Part shown: positions 46,600-58,555 of the stretch, one piece after another
Layout of the letters: every line of letters starts with the position of its first letter
How positions within the stretch are numbered: position 1 is the first letter of the stretch
From: Capitulum mitella
Lineage: Eukaryota > Arthropoda > Thecostraca > Pollicipedomorpha > Pollicipedidae
Direction: 5' to 3'
Assembly (NCBI GenBank): GCA_030062745.1
Contig: CP099839.1
Coordinates: forward strand, 37,652,816 to 37,716,815
DNA: 64,000 nucleotides
Made by a program: the position numbers and the translations under genes
The notes under the pieces: generated by a model
Told to the model about the DNA's origin: nothing
What the model saw: the letters and a program-made list of their open reading frames with translations, nothing else
Databases searched by the model: none

Positions 46600-47955
46600 T
46601 CTCGCCAAAAAAGTCGCGTCGCGTAACCCGGCGATATCTGAAACGGCTGTGACACAGAAGACCAGTGCTTCCTTATGTCTTCAGTATATTCCTCATGATG
46701 TGTAACGCAACGCTTGAAGTCACCTGATGGGAAAACACTGTCAAATGCATTGAAAAAATCGGAGCTTTTGTAGCGGTAAATGCATGCATATTTCTGTTTC
46801 TGTTGGGGAGAGAGCAGCAGGATGTATACCTTATATACACATAAGGAATATACAGTGCTCGTTTTCAAGGGGAAAGGGGGATTTTTGCTTTGCCCTTTCA
46901 AGATAATGATTTTCGACCTGAAGAAGATTTTCGGAACTGGCCGGGCATCATATCCGAGGCCCATCTTGGCCTTGGTTTGCAATTAAGATCAAGATATATC
47001 ACATTCCCATTTATGATTGCATTTCCCCCCCAATGAAGACAAAAACATGTGGGGAGCTCCCACTTCATGTGAGACGCGGGCTTATGAACACGTTGGCTGA
47101 TGTCCAAAGGACTAATGTACAGATTTCTTAAATTTTCTGCCGATCCCCACCAAAATTTTCGCTATTAACGGGCATTGGACATATAAAGCATACCCTGTAT
47201 ATACTTTAACGTGTGTACAGTGTGCACAATATTAAATTTTATATGAAGACGTCGAGTTGTGTCCGTATTGTGCCGTGAAATTTCCTCCAAAGTGATGTAT
47301 TAATAACGTACTCTTATATGTTCCGTACATGTTGGGAAATATTGGCATCGCATTTAGGGATTGTAAAGTGCTAGAAAAGATAGCTGTGCTTTGCTGTCAT
47401 TTGTGTCTGTCATAAAAGATGACCAATCTCTGGTGTATATGGGGCTGTATTGCTGCTCCCATCTTACTTCACAAAACTATGACCTCAATTCTTGCATATA
47501 TTTACCATTCAAGCGTCCTAGCAAAGACCTGAGCTGAAGTCATTTTACAAGTGTCTCAACGGTTTAAAATACCAGATGATTCAATGTCCTAGCCCATCAG
47601 CTGAGTCCCGCAGCGTACGTGCCTGAATTCTTGTGGCATTTGCAGTTTTCAAAATGTTCCGACCTTTCCACTATGGGCGGAGGCACGAGTGGGCGGCACG
47701 TGTTCCACACGTGCTCGCTGACGGGACACATCGCAACTGCTTTTAGTGGGAACCGGATGTTGTCTTCTAACGGCGCACTGGTGGGACGGAAATGTCAGAG
47801 GCGTGTCATGGGGGTCACGCGCGACATCTCTGCGGAATTCCCAGAACTCCATACTGCAGCTTCATGACAGAGATCTATCAAGCGGACCATGGATGAGCCG
47901 ATTCACATACCGCTCTGTCTTCGTGCAAACGCGGCAGTGGCAGTCCGAGCACTTC
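46600..47955. other. no supported gene
   Basis: Short frames only. A moderately GC-rich stretch at about 47660-47860 is open on both strands but not recognisable. Confidence 0.4.
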
Positions 47956-47959
47956 TGGT

Positions 47960-48115
47960 CTCCGCTGGACTATTTCTCCTCTCTCGCTTTCCATTTCTCG
48001 CCTCTCGTCTCCTTTCTCTCTTTTTCTCCCGCTCGCTCTTTTTCTTTCCCATCTCTCCATTTCCACGCCTTCTCCCTCTATATTTGTCCTTTTCCTTTTC
48101 CCTTCGTTTTTTTCG
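47960..48115. repeat. polypyrimidine tract
   Basis: About 150 bases are overwhelmingly C/T on the plus strand (CTCCTCTCTCGCTTTCC and similar). Long frames over it, on both strands, are compositional artefacts. Such tracts can adopt triplex structure. Confidence 0.8.
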
Positions 48116-48349
48116 TTGTTTCTATACATTTTACGATGCTTTCGGTTTCTTTATTTGTGTTTTCAACGCCAAACATCTCATGCCGTCCTGCGATCACAAA
48201 GTGGTAGTCTGAGACATGGGATTCCGCTCGTAGTGCACAGTATGAAATATTTCGGATGTCTTTCAGCGTCTTTTTCTGTCAGCTGTGCCTGTGACTATGA
48301 ATGCGATTGCAAAATATTTCAGAAACTTCCTGAATCCCTTCGTGCGTGC

Positions 48350-49562
48350 TTAACCCTATTCCAGGAGGGCTAGACGGTATGGTCGATTCCCGATAGGGGG
48401 GGCGGATTCGGCCCCCCCTGAGATCTCGAGAACTACACATCCGATTTCATCGCAACAAACGGCAATCGATTTGCCGTGACGTGAACTACACTTTTATAAA
48501 ACGAAATTCCCAAAATTTTAAAATTTGTGGATACAGGGGGCAAAAATGTTAAAATAAGGGGTACTTTTGGACTTCTTATAACTCCGTCGTTTTTCGACCG
48601 ATTTCAACGAAACTGGCATGAATCGAGAGATGATGGATAGGGTTTTTACCATAGGCCCGCAAATCTGAAATTTTGGGAAAATTCATAGGCGTTCACAGGG
48701 TTTCAAAAATAGAAGGATTAGTTTTCTAACAACTGAATGAACAAAAGAGGCAAACACCCTTTTTTGGCTTCTGCTAGTCATGCTATATTAAAGAAGTACA
48801 AATCGCATTACAATGTTTGTATAATGTTAGCATAGGCGGTGCCAGGGACATGGAAAAGGGGGAACTGTCATGGTCACACGTTTCTCGGAGCAACTTGTGA
48901 CCTGTGACCTTAAATGACCTCCAGTGACCTTGGGGTCACTTGGAATGATCTCGTGTGCGTTTAATATTATCTGTAAACGTTTTCAATCATTTGAATTCAC
49001 TCTATTTCAAAAATTTCATTTTATGGCTATTGCGATATAGGGTACGCGCAGTGACATTTTCGGTCATAACCCCGCATCCCGACCTGATATCAAGCTGAAA
49101 CTTGATACACACGTAGAGGGCACCCTTCTACGTCATATATATTCCGGGTTTGGCATTTGAAAAAACGGCGCCGAAATTATTGCAAAAAAACAAATTTTGA
49201 CTTTTGACCTTGACCTGACCTTGTAAAATGACCTCAGATAAGCAAAATCATATCTGCTCATTGCCCAGCTATTTAGCTATACATCCATATAAAGTTTTAA
49301 GTTCTATCTTAAAAACTCTGTTTTTGGCAGACATTTTCCTGTTACCCTCAACATGGCCAAAATGGCATGAGGTTTCTCCCAAAAACGTTACCTGGCTCCG
49401 TCCCTGAGCAAAAAAGAATTTTGAAATTTTGCCACGGCACGTAGAAAGAATAGCTAGAAAAAGTCACCAGGTTTCGTGAAGCTGCGTTAAAAAGCCTGGA
49501 ATTGGCAAGCAAAAAACCCGAGGGGGGCGGATTCAGCCCCCCCCTGCCGGGAATAGGGTTAA
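48350..49562 (+). mobile_element. TTAA-bounded nonautonomous element, family A copy 4
   Basis: It starts TTAACCCTATTCCAGG and ends CCGGGAATAGGGTTAA. Inside are GGGGGGGCGGATTCGGCCCC at left and GGGGGCGGATTCAGCCCCC at right. The DR1-type pair TGACCTGTGACCT lies at 48898-48910, and more TGACCT hexamers lie at 48914-48935 and 49200-49235. At 1,213 bp it is the cleanest uninterrupted copy. No protein frame is related to a transposase. Confidence 0.88.
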
Positions 49563-49869
49563 GGTCTGAAGTGATTCCAGGGAGGAACCACAAAATGTCT
49601 GCCCCTCAGTAGTTACGAACAAATATCTCTATGCTGATGCCTCTATGCGAAATACTACATGACATGTAGCAGACGCCGTGAGAGCCACTTGACATGCGAT
49701 AGTACCTGCCGATCCGGCCGTTGAGTCATATAACGAATTGAAATATGGTAAATACGCAGCAGAAATATCCGCCGAAAATATCACACATATTGACGTTTTC
49801 TGGGAGTCAAAGAGGCATGCAGACGCCTATCCAACGCATTAAATGAGCTCAGGCACTTAACCATGATTG

Positions 49870-50121
49870 CCCTTGGAGGAAGAAGGGACAACTGTCAAAT
49901 TTTGTCATCTACCGCTGGCATATGACGAAATTTATACGGAAAAGCAGCAACTTTATATAACTGGCCTTATATTTAGCCCACAGAATGCATATAGTGTTTG
50001 TTTTTGCAGCATATATATGACCACTATTGCATATTGGTGTGAAATCGCTTTATATCTAGTGTAAACTGTTTGGCTCAGGGGGGGGGGGCATGGACTCCAT
50101 GGCCCCCCTGGCCACGTCCTT
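49870..50121 (+). mobile_element. hAT-like MITE, second copy, left end degraded
   Basis: From about 49891 (TGTCAAATTTTGTCAT) onward it matches the nested MITE at 59614-59881 throughout: CATATGACGAAATTTA, TTTTGCAGCATATATAT, GTGTGAAATCGCT and GGCTCAGGGGG. It ends CCCTGGCCACGTCCTTG, whose reverse complement CAAGGACGTGGCCAGGG is the hAT-type terminus. The left terminal repeat is not recognisable. Confidence 0.75.
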
Positions 50122-52067
50122 GAATGAATCCATAACATTTGTTAATCAGACTCCCGGCGTTAGTTACTAGAAACTGTGATTCAAGCAATGTGCCATGTAC
50201 ATGTTTAGTCGTTGATTTCTGACCTGACAGTGGCACGGGTGGCCAGTCAAAAGCAACGCGCTCCGCTGGGGACGGGGTTATTTGACTACCCCCACCAAGA
50301 TTTCGGAAATTAACCGGACTAGAGCCACCAAGTTCACACGATAGATGAAGCCATATAGGGACTCCATAAAGTTGACAATACGCCGTTCGCAGCCTATTTG
50401 TGGCAGCAGTTTGAAATTTACCCTAAAAAATGGCCATTTTTCAAAGCCATAACCGGACTTTGATCCCCTCTAGTTCGGGAGTTGGCGTGACCTTGACATT
50501 TTCCCTTCACCAAAAAATCTGCCGTTCAGTTTTATAAAGGTATGCAAAATTTGGTGCGACTGCGCCGCACCGTTCAGGAGCTTTTGGAAAAACGTAAGGG
50601 AGGTCAAATTAACCCGAGTAAACGGCCTTTTAAGGTCAAGACGCACCCATGTGTGTCTGTGATAAACCTTTGGTTCATGGCACAGGTAGTCAGATCAGTC
50701 TGGGCCCGCCAATAAAAAATGATTACTATAAGACATTGCCTTCGCTCAGAGCTGTTCAGCATTTGTCAGAGGCAACTTAAAGGAGAACTAACGTTCATGA
50801 TAAACAGAGGTGTTGATATGTGTTCTTTTGAGAGGGCACTGGCCTCTCAAAGGAATAAAAATACAAAACAATGCAATAGAATAATACAAAAGACTAATGC
50901 AGAAGAATACAAAAGAATACGACAATTTGATATATTGACTGGGTCCCCCATTGTTGGTATAGTCCCTCAAAATTTGCTGCGGTTTGGTTTTTAAAGGGAA
51001 ATGAGTAATAATAACAGAGAGAAAGGCCGCAATACGTAAGAGATATGCAGGAACAAAAAAATAAAGCCTAGAGCGATGTATCTATCTAGCTTTCCAGGGT
51101 TGTCGATTTCTGTTCTTTTGAGAGGGCCTTGGCCCATCCGGTTTAGATTCGGGCCCCCAGTGTTGGTTTGGCCCTCCCCCAGTGTTTTCTGCCGGTTTTA
51201 AGAAGAAATAAGTAATAATAACGATCAGAACAGCCACAAAAATAAGACATGGTCAGAAAGTAAGGAATGAAGCTTAACGCAATGTATCTACTTTTTTTAT
51301 ATCTTCTGTTTGTCTATCTATCTATCTGGTTATATGTATATATGGGAATAAATGCAATTTCTATTTGACAACTAGTAACAAAAAAGTATAAATTCCCGTT
51401 CGTCAAAATGAAGCGGGGTAAATCCATTGTGAAACTTACATTTGGGGGAGGTTAGGCTGTCGGCCCTCGGCTTGGCCCCCCTCAAGCGTTTACAGAAACC
51501 AATACCCCTGATGATGAATGTACTTGTCCCAAAGCACAAGTAACCTAGATCAGATCAGTTGAGGGTCACTCGAGTCCAGATATTGGAAATACAACCTTTT
51601 GGAGAAAAAATCGGTTTGGATTTGCTTTAGTTTGGAAAGAAAAGATATGGAAGTTTGGTTGGAGCTCTGACTGCATGATGAATGCACATACCAGTCGGCA
51701 GAGGTAAGCTACTTCAGTTCAACTGTGGTCATCCAAGGTCAGTTGATGGAGGTTTAACATCATGCTTTCTTTTCTAATCTTACCGAAAAGATCTGGATTA
51801 GGCTGAATGTGGACATAATTTTTATTTCGCAGAACCACGGATTTCCTCAAATGAAGTAGACAGTTCACTGGACGTACGGATATAGAAGTCCATCCCATGT
51901 ACTGAGAAATTACTAGATTGATCCACACCGCATTTTCAGGGAATGCAATATTTCCAAATTTGACCTGGGTTAACTTCCACTGGCGATTTTTGACGACTGA
52001 AAATCACAATTTCTACATCGAACCCGCTTTGAGGTTTGTACGTTCTAACAAGCTAAGCTTCTATAAA
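50122..52067. other. unassigned; includes a diverged tandem duplication at about 50940-51320
   Basis: ATGAGTAATAATAAC at 51001 and ATAAGTAATAATAAC at 51208 lie in two related blocks. Each follows a TTCTTTTGAGAGGGC and a GGGxCCCCCxTTGTTGGT segment and precedes GATGTATCTA/AATGTATCTA. The offset is about 207 bases. A TCTA microsatellite is at 51312-51327. No gene is recognised. Confidence 0.5.
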
Positions 52068-53119
52068 CAGACTTGTCGATGACTCCAAATCAAATCAGAA
52101 TCGATTCTGATTCACGTTTTTTTGTGGATCGAAACCAGCCTCAACTCGCTTTTTGACATCTCTGAATCCGAATCCGAATCCGAATCACCTTTCGGTTGAA
52201 GAATCAGAATCAAACCCATTCACAAAGTTGATGGGAATCGTTTCCCTGGTTCAATTCAGAAATCCTGGTTTATTTGAATGCATTTTTTGCTTACCTTGTA
52301 AATGGGACAATTTATTTACAATATTTATCAGAATGACCGTGAGGTCTATCAGGATTCAGAGTAGAGTTTAATAAGAACAGGAAAGTAAATTCTTGTTGTG
52401 ATAGGATAGAAAATGAAATCTGATAAATCTTAATATTAATACTGATACAACAGAAAATAAAACATTTCTTGTTTTCTCGTCATGCAATTTTTTACATTTC
52501 ACACCCTAAAAGAATGCTTGGGTAATAAGTTTATATGATTAGAGCATACCCTAGTGCTCATTTCATTTTACAGTTTTCTGTTCATTCATTCATTCATTGT
52601 GCGTCATTCGTTGTGACTTTAACTTTGGTTGGAAATGAACTTAGGACGGTTTATTTGTCGGTTATTAATGATTAACATTTGTTTTCCCACCCTTGACCTA
52701 AGACACCAATGTATTTCTATATTGGGATTTTTGGCACATTGGCACTGAATGCAAAACGAATTTGGACACAGCGCGCTATGCCTATGCGTAAAAATGTCAC
52801 CAAGTATATGATACACATTATCATTGTTCCCCAACATTATCCCATAATCTAAAGGAGGCTCTGGGATAACTCAAAACCCAGGATTTGGCTATTTCATTAC
52901 AATCACAGTTTGAGCCATTTCAGACATAATTGGACCGTGAATCGAATCATAACTCAATTGTGAATCAAGTCGATTACTTGATTAAAAATTGTATTTGAAT
53001 CAGAATCGAATCGATTCTCCGTTTTCCAATGCGGATCAGAATCGGAATCGGAATCACCTTCTTGAACTGTAAATCAGAATAGAATCGATTCCAAATTTCG
53101 TGAATCGCTTACAAGTCTG
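52068..53119. mobile_element. candidate hAT-like nonautonomous element with GAATC-rich ends
   Basis: CAGACTTGT at 52068 and ACAAGTCTG ending 53119 are inverted copies. Just inside, both ends are rich in GAATC/GATTC: GAATCGATTCTGATTC at about 52101, (GAATCC)n at 52164-52187, GAATCGAATCGATTC at about 53002, and CGGAATCGGAATC near 53045. The flanking 8-mers TCTATAAA and TCCACAAG differ by three transitions, so they could be a decayed 8-bp duplication. No protein is recognisable inside. Confidence 0.45.
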
Positions 53120-53433
53120 TCCACAAGATGTGTCTCCAATCGGTTCTATAGATCCGAAGAGATGAAATATATTACACATTACATGCGGAACCTAATTTGA
53201 CCCCCATTTACGTGCCCTAGGTAATTAAGATTCCAGAGTTGTAGGACCACCATGCAGAACCTTTCTCTATAAAATTTCATTTGAGTCGGTAGATAAGATA
53301 AGGAGATGAAGGGAAGTGGGGGGGGGGGCTAAATTCTTACGCAGCTTCCACCACCAGCGTGCATGTTAGCCATTGGCAACTGTTCATGAAGTGGCACGCT
53401 GAAGTTGCCGTTTAACATGAGACATATGCAACC

Positions 53434-54738
53434 TTAAGCCGGCCCCGACTGAGGGGGGCAAGTTGACCGCCCTACCCCCGGAGTTTTTCCAAGATTGCGA
53501 AAGAACGAACGAACGCAGCGCCACAAAATTTCGTGTACCTTTTGTTTGGATATTTTTGCATCCTGTTTCAAAGTTCTGATCTCAGGTAGAGTCAGGTATC
53601 TGACTTAGGTCAGGCGAAATGGAACTATGTCCAAAAAAGCTAAACGCCCTGTAGTTTTTTCGGGGGCGGGGAACGCGGTATCACAATCAAACTTCCAGGG
53701 ATTAGTGATCTTGACAGCGTGACAAATATGCCATCTCAGATTTTTCAGAGGCTTCCGGACCATTGACCTGAGGTCAAGCCCATGTTCGAGACATGTCGTA
53801 ATTTCGTCGGAAATGGACGAAATCGTTTATAACATTTTCCATGTGAAGTGATGCAGACATCCAATCACCGTCATTTGGCAAAATATCAATGACCTCCAAC
53901 CATTGGCCTGAGGTCAGGTCACCAATAACTGTTATAAGCCGAAATGCACTGCAGTCCAAATCGGTGATGAAAGACTTGGAACAGATAGAAAATGACAGAA
54001 TTGGCTCTCACAGTTGCGAATGAAAACAAGGACTTCCAGAAGTGTCTAAAACTGCACGCTTTGGAAATAAGCAGAATTTTGGAAATAGAGCCCTGTCAAT
54101 AATGTAGATTGGAAACTAACCAACCATTTCACAATTTGCAAGAACCACTAGCATCAAGAAACACCACATTGCAAGGTTTATGTCGCCAAAATAATGGAAC
54201 GCTTAGTGTATATATATATATATATATATCTATATATATATAGATATACTGTTTACGCACATTTATATTTTATATGTGCAATATGAAGTAAATAAAGAAA
54301 ATAGATTAGTAACCGTTAATTCCATCCTCGCTCGGCATCAGTGCCCGCCGTGCAGTGGCGCGAATAGTACTGTCTTTAACTGGACATTTCCGCGTATATA
54401 TCAAACAAATAAAAAAATAGACGTATATACACCTCTGCAGACTTTTGCCTTTTTGGTGTCTTTACCACGACTTTTTTAATCACAGCCCCTGAGATCTAGG
54501 CCGTTTCTTGGTTTTATGTAGCCGGTTATAAAAAAAACAGATATAAGGCACAAAGGGCTTCCATACTACATCAAAAAATAAAACTGAGACTAGTTTCGAG
54601 CTCTACTGGTCACCAGCTTTCCAACGGTATGCTTATTTTTTATTGTGCGACAACTGTTTGCGACTTAAAGGGGGCGGTCAACCCTCCCCCTCCCCGTTGG
54701 GAATGCATGGCACCGACTGCCACTCGGGCGTGGGTTAA
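53434..54738 (+). mobile_element. TTAA-bounded nonautonomous element, family B copy 2
   Basis: TTAAGCCGGCCCCGACTG starts at 53434 and GGGCGTGGGTTAA ends at 54738. It is collinear with copy 1 (1007-2234): GGGGGCAAGTTGACCGCCC, then GATTGCGAAAGAAC, CACAAAATTTCGTGTACC, CCATTGACCTGAGGTCAAGC and GGCCTGAGGTCAGGTCAC, ending with a GGGGGCGGTCAACCCTCCCC block. A TA microsatellite (54208-54246) has expanded in it. Confidence 0.75.
54208..54246. repeat. TA microsatellite with interruptions
   Basis: TA-rich run interrupted by TCTA, inside family B copy 2. Confidence 0.9.
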
Positions 54739-56199
54739 CATTGCGACATTTCGCTCGCTCCTTTTCGATATAAAAGGTATGAAAATAGATAACTGCACAA
54801 CAAAATGGCATATAAACGAGGAAAACATAACTAATTCAGTTGTATGTGCTACATGGGGATTCCAATGCTGAAGAATGAATCGTCTTTATCTTTAAAAAAT
54901 TACGGACCCAGCACAAATTTTTTCAGGATCAGACAAATCTACGCATCATATAGCAGCGAATGGGCTGGCGGATGGCCATCTACGTGTAAGGGCGTGTCGT
55001 GTAAGGACGAAAATAAAAAGGACACACCTGGATCAAAGGACGACTAACTCTGAGCCGCCGGGAGAAGATGCTAGACGTCAGGCAGACTGTTTCGATGAGC
55101 ACCTACCCGGACCTCAAAGCAGCAGCCTTGTGCAGAGCTTGCAAAATGGACCCGGGAACATCGAACTGTAATTGGCATTGCACAAGTCAACTCATGACGT
55201 CCTGCGATCCCCTCATGACCACCTCGTCGAATGAGGTCATATTCCACTGAGCCTTAATGCGTCCTGGGCCTTTTAATAGCGCGCTCTTTGGTGACTAGGA
55301 CTGATCCAACGAGACGGAAGCGCTTGAGCTCATTCCTCTAGCAATAGATCCGCACTAACCCATCATGTGCAGGCCGGTCGCCTTTCAGACTGTGATGAAC
55401 GGCGGCGGGAATTTCTTCCGCCTGTCGGGTGGACCCAGCGGCCCGCTCCACTCATCATTGGCATGCCACAGACGACGTCCCGCTCCTGCACCAGCCAGGC
55501 GCCGGCAGGGGTAGCACAGATTACATATTCTGGGCATAATTACAAGAGCGTTTTCAAAGTTGGAAGGGTTAGAGGCATTTTTTAAGGCAAGTGCTGGCCA
55601 TGGATCAGTCAAAGGGTAATGTTAAAATTATTCATGATCGGTAGGGCCGCTGTCGGGTTGGTAAAGCCGCCGTCTTACCTGCCCTGTGGGCTGCTGCACA
55701 AATGCCAGCATCTCTGCGTGCTCGCCAACCATAGAGCGACTTTATCCGCCTGGTTACGTCTGCGCCTGAGTTTCAAGGGGAGGCATATTTCTGAACAAAG
55801 CTGGAAATTTTCAAAGGTTATGGGACGGAGGAGGCTCACTGGAACTTGTGACTTTTTCCACGCAACTTCATGTGTTGTGCGTTTGGATCTCTTGATAACG
55901 GGTTGCGTTTATATCTCGTGATAACCCTTAAACTTCTCAGGATTTCCAGTCATATTGCTGTGTTCCGTCTATTCCCAGCAACAACTCTCCATAGACTTGT
56001 GATCCCTGGTAGATTTGGTCGTGGTGAAGAGAATGTAAAATGGCTCCAAACATGTGTTTTGTGTTCCAGTTCTTTTTTAATCATGCACACGATGTGCATA
56101 CAATTTTCATCACAGCACTTCTATTGACATACTGGATCGCATATGGGCTCCGCTGCAGCAGTGTGGCTCAGGCGGGAACGACACTGCGGCCCGCTTTGT
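54739..56199. other. no supported gene
   Basis: A moderately GC-rich stretch at 55380-55510 is open on both strands but not recognisable. Other frames are short. Confidence 0.4.
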
Positions 56200-57826
56200 G
56201 GCATTGGGGTACTGGCAACGGTACCATTTGACGACTTGCAGCAGGCACTGCTTTTGTCTTTCTTACCTCATCAGTACCTCGCTGTATGCTTGGATAAGAG
56301 CCACATCCCGTTTGAAAAAGTCGTTCACCACTGTAACCCCCCGCAGGACTTCCTCGGCGTCCTTGACGCTAGGTGCTGTTTCCCAATAAGCGGGATTAGC
56401 GGCAAGGAAGTCTGTGTTGCTGCCGGCCCTTCAGAACTCCCAGCGACTTTGCCATGATGAAGTCCGAGAACCTTTCTTTCTGGCGAGAACCTCCTTTGCC
56501 GCGAGATCCGCCTGCGCCCGCTGGGGCGGACTCTCCGATCCATGTTCCGGGAGGGCCGCGACCATCCTCCGATTTCTCTCACTTGGCACGTCCTCGTCGA
56601 GGAACGACAGGCCAGCTAGTTCCTTGCTGAGGTACCATTGGTGATTGGCGAACCTCTTGGAGGTCATCTTTAAGATCCCAGCAATAAGATCAAGCTTCAT
56701 AATAGGAAGGCCAGATGAGGCACGGGAACATGGGCCGCCAATGGAGCGCAGAACCATGCCCTGACGTACAGAACAACGATGAAAGAGACGAAGCGCTGAG
56801 CGATCCCAATTTGCTGAGTCTTGGAGAACTGATCGCGACGTAAGAAGGTCTTGATCCGGTAGATCATGCGCACCACCCATATGGCACAGTGGAGACCACC
56901 TGGTTAGAGAAACTTGACTCCCCGCGAAGGCTCTTCGCCAAAAAGGATGACTGTGAGTTCCAAGAACTCACGAGAACCATCGCGCGGCTGAATTTCGGCG
57001 AGCTGCTCACGACAGACGCGACGACACGATCCTTGACGGGCCGAAAAGCCTGGAGCCTGGAGCCTGCCACTGCTGGCTCCAGTTCTTCACGCATCATGGG
57101 TTCAAACTTGCTCCGATTAATGGGCCTCCAACTCATCTCGAAGCACTTGAACATGGAGATCTCTGGTCCTGAAGACAGATCGAAACACGTGGAGAAGGCC
57201 ATCTCTGTCACCAGTTCGGAGACATGATGGTAAGCAAAGCGAAGTAGCTGTCGCCCGAACTTCTGCGGAAGAAACGTGCTTGCTCCAAACACTTGTTCAG
57301 CATTGCTGGAGATGGTGTCGAAGGGCATACCGATGACCTTATCCGAGACCTCTCAGCCTTCCAGAGAGTGAGCGACAACGTTGGCTCTTGCTGATCCAGT
57401 TCTGCTTGCGAGCTTCGGAACGCGGAGGAGTTTGGCGGCACCTCCTGGACCGGTTACGATGACAGAGAATCGATCGACTTTCTCCTTTCCATCGTCGGGT
57501 AACAGTTTGCCGTCCCAGTGGACCTACAGGTTGGGTGGCGCGGATTTCCTCCGCAATGGCCCTCCTCTGCGATCTATGCGATCGACTGATAGAGCTTCTG
57601 TTGATCGCCAGTTCAGAGGAGCCGTGGCTGAGGGCCGAGCCTATAGGAAGTGGACCGCAGAGCAATAACTGAGCTTGGTCTGATCATGGGCAGCTGGCAG
57701 ACCAGGAATGACGATGTTCTTGGCTCTCCTGGGGGGGGGGGGGCGCTTCAAAGGAGACGGCATGGTGACGGGTTGCGGGTCATCCTCATCCATCAGCTGT
57801 GTGCTGTCGGTGGACGAGTATTCCAA
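56200..57826 (-). pseudogene. multicopy transposon-borne ORF relic (uncharacterised family of arthropods and cnidarians)
   Basis: Minus-strand pieces run N- to C-terminal. RAKNIVIPGLPAAHDQTKLS comes first (57641-57826 frame). VHWDGKLLPD, VDRFSVIVTGPGG and LLRVPKLASRTG follow (about 57390-57525). PFDTISSNAEQVFGA, LRFAYHHVSELV and SSGPEISMFKCFE occupy 57050-57328. KRFANHQWYLSKELAGLSFL and VPSERNRRMVAAL lie in 56431-56880. NPAYWETAP, VVNDFFKRDVALIQAYSE and QCLLQVV finish at about 56220-56390. I recall this collinear set (HWDGKLL, FDTTxSNTG, CRHHIxE, WYLSxELVxLxxFDD, VNDxAERGV) as a dispersed, high-copy hypothetical protein in invertebrate genomes, presumably a transposase-like protein. Superfamily is not assigned. 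Stops and frame changes show it is dead. Confidence 0.75.
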
Positions 57827-58555
57827 TTACACAGTTGCCTCCTGTTCGATCTGTTCTTCCGGCTAACGGCGGGCCCTTTCTGCGGCTTGCTGTTGTCATT
57901 GAACAGCTCACATCTTTTTCCCAGAAAGAAACTTGTCGATTCCCACCATGAAACCTTGGCGGCCTGGCTCCCGCTGTGCCTTTGCTTTTGGCGAAATGAA
58001 CTGCAAATATGCGGTGCACGTACGAAACAGAGCTGCGGCGTGCGTTTCCTGAACTGTGGGCAAAAAAGAACCTAAGCAATACTTGGCCCGTACCAGTCCA
58101 CCGATAGGCCCGTGGAATAAACACTGCAATGACGAGAATGCCGTGCTTGTATGCCTGTTATGAGACAGAGAGGGAATTAAGCAACGGTAGAATTTAACTA
58201 CAGCCGAACTTCTCATTACCAATATCATGTTGCTTTGCAAACGTGGGCTTCATGAACAACGTCCTAGCTTAAGGATCGAGCTCGGAATGTCGCAGGCAAG
58301 AAGGCCCATAATTGGTTTGGAGATGAGTGTCTAAAGCCCGGGCTTCTGCAGCAAATTGTTTTTTATTTGTCTGCCTAAAACGTGTCGAAATTCATTGTGT
58401 GCACACATCCGTCTAAACCAATACCCATATTTCCAGTTATTATCATCATCTTGTATTTCCATAAGATCATCCACGTTAAAACACGAGGCTAACACGATAC
58501 TGCGTGAATAATGAAGATGGCAGTGGAAGTGCGAGACACAGAATAAAGTATAACA
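57827..58555. other. unassigned sequence
   Basis: Frames up to 112 codons overlap on both strands without recognisable domains. It may hold the 5' part of the element whose ORF lies to the left, but no terminus was found. Confidence 0.35.

Noticed and set aside
47889-48212. 107-codon hydrophobic Phe/Leu-rich frame resembling membrane segments, and a Glu/Arg-rich frame opposite
   Set aside because: Both are translations of a polypyrimidine/polypurine tract, a known source of false hydrophobic and charged peptides.
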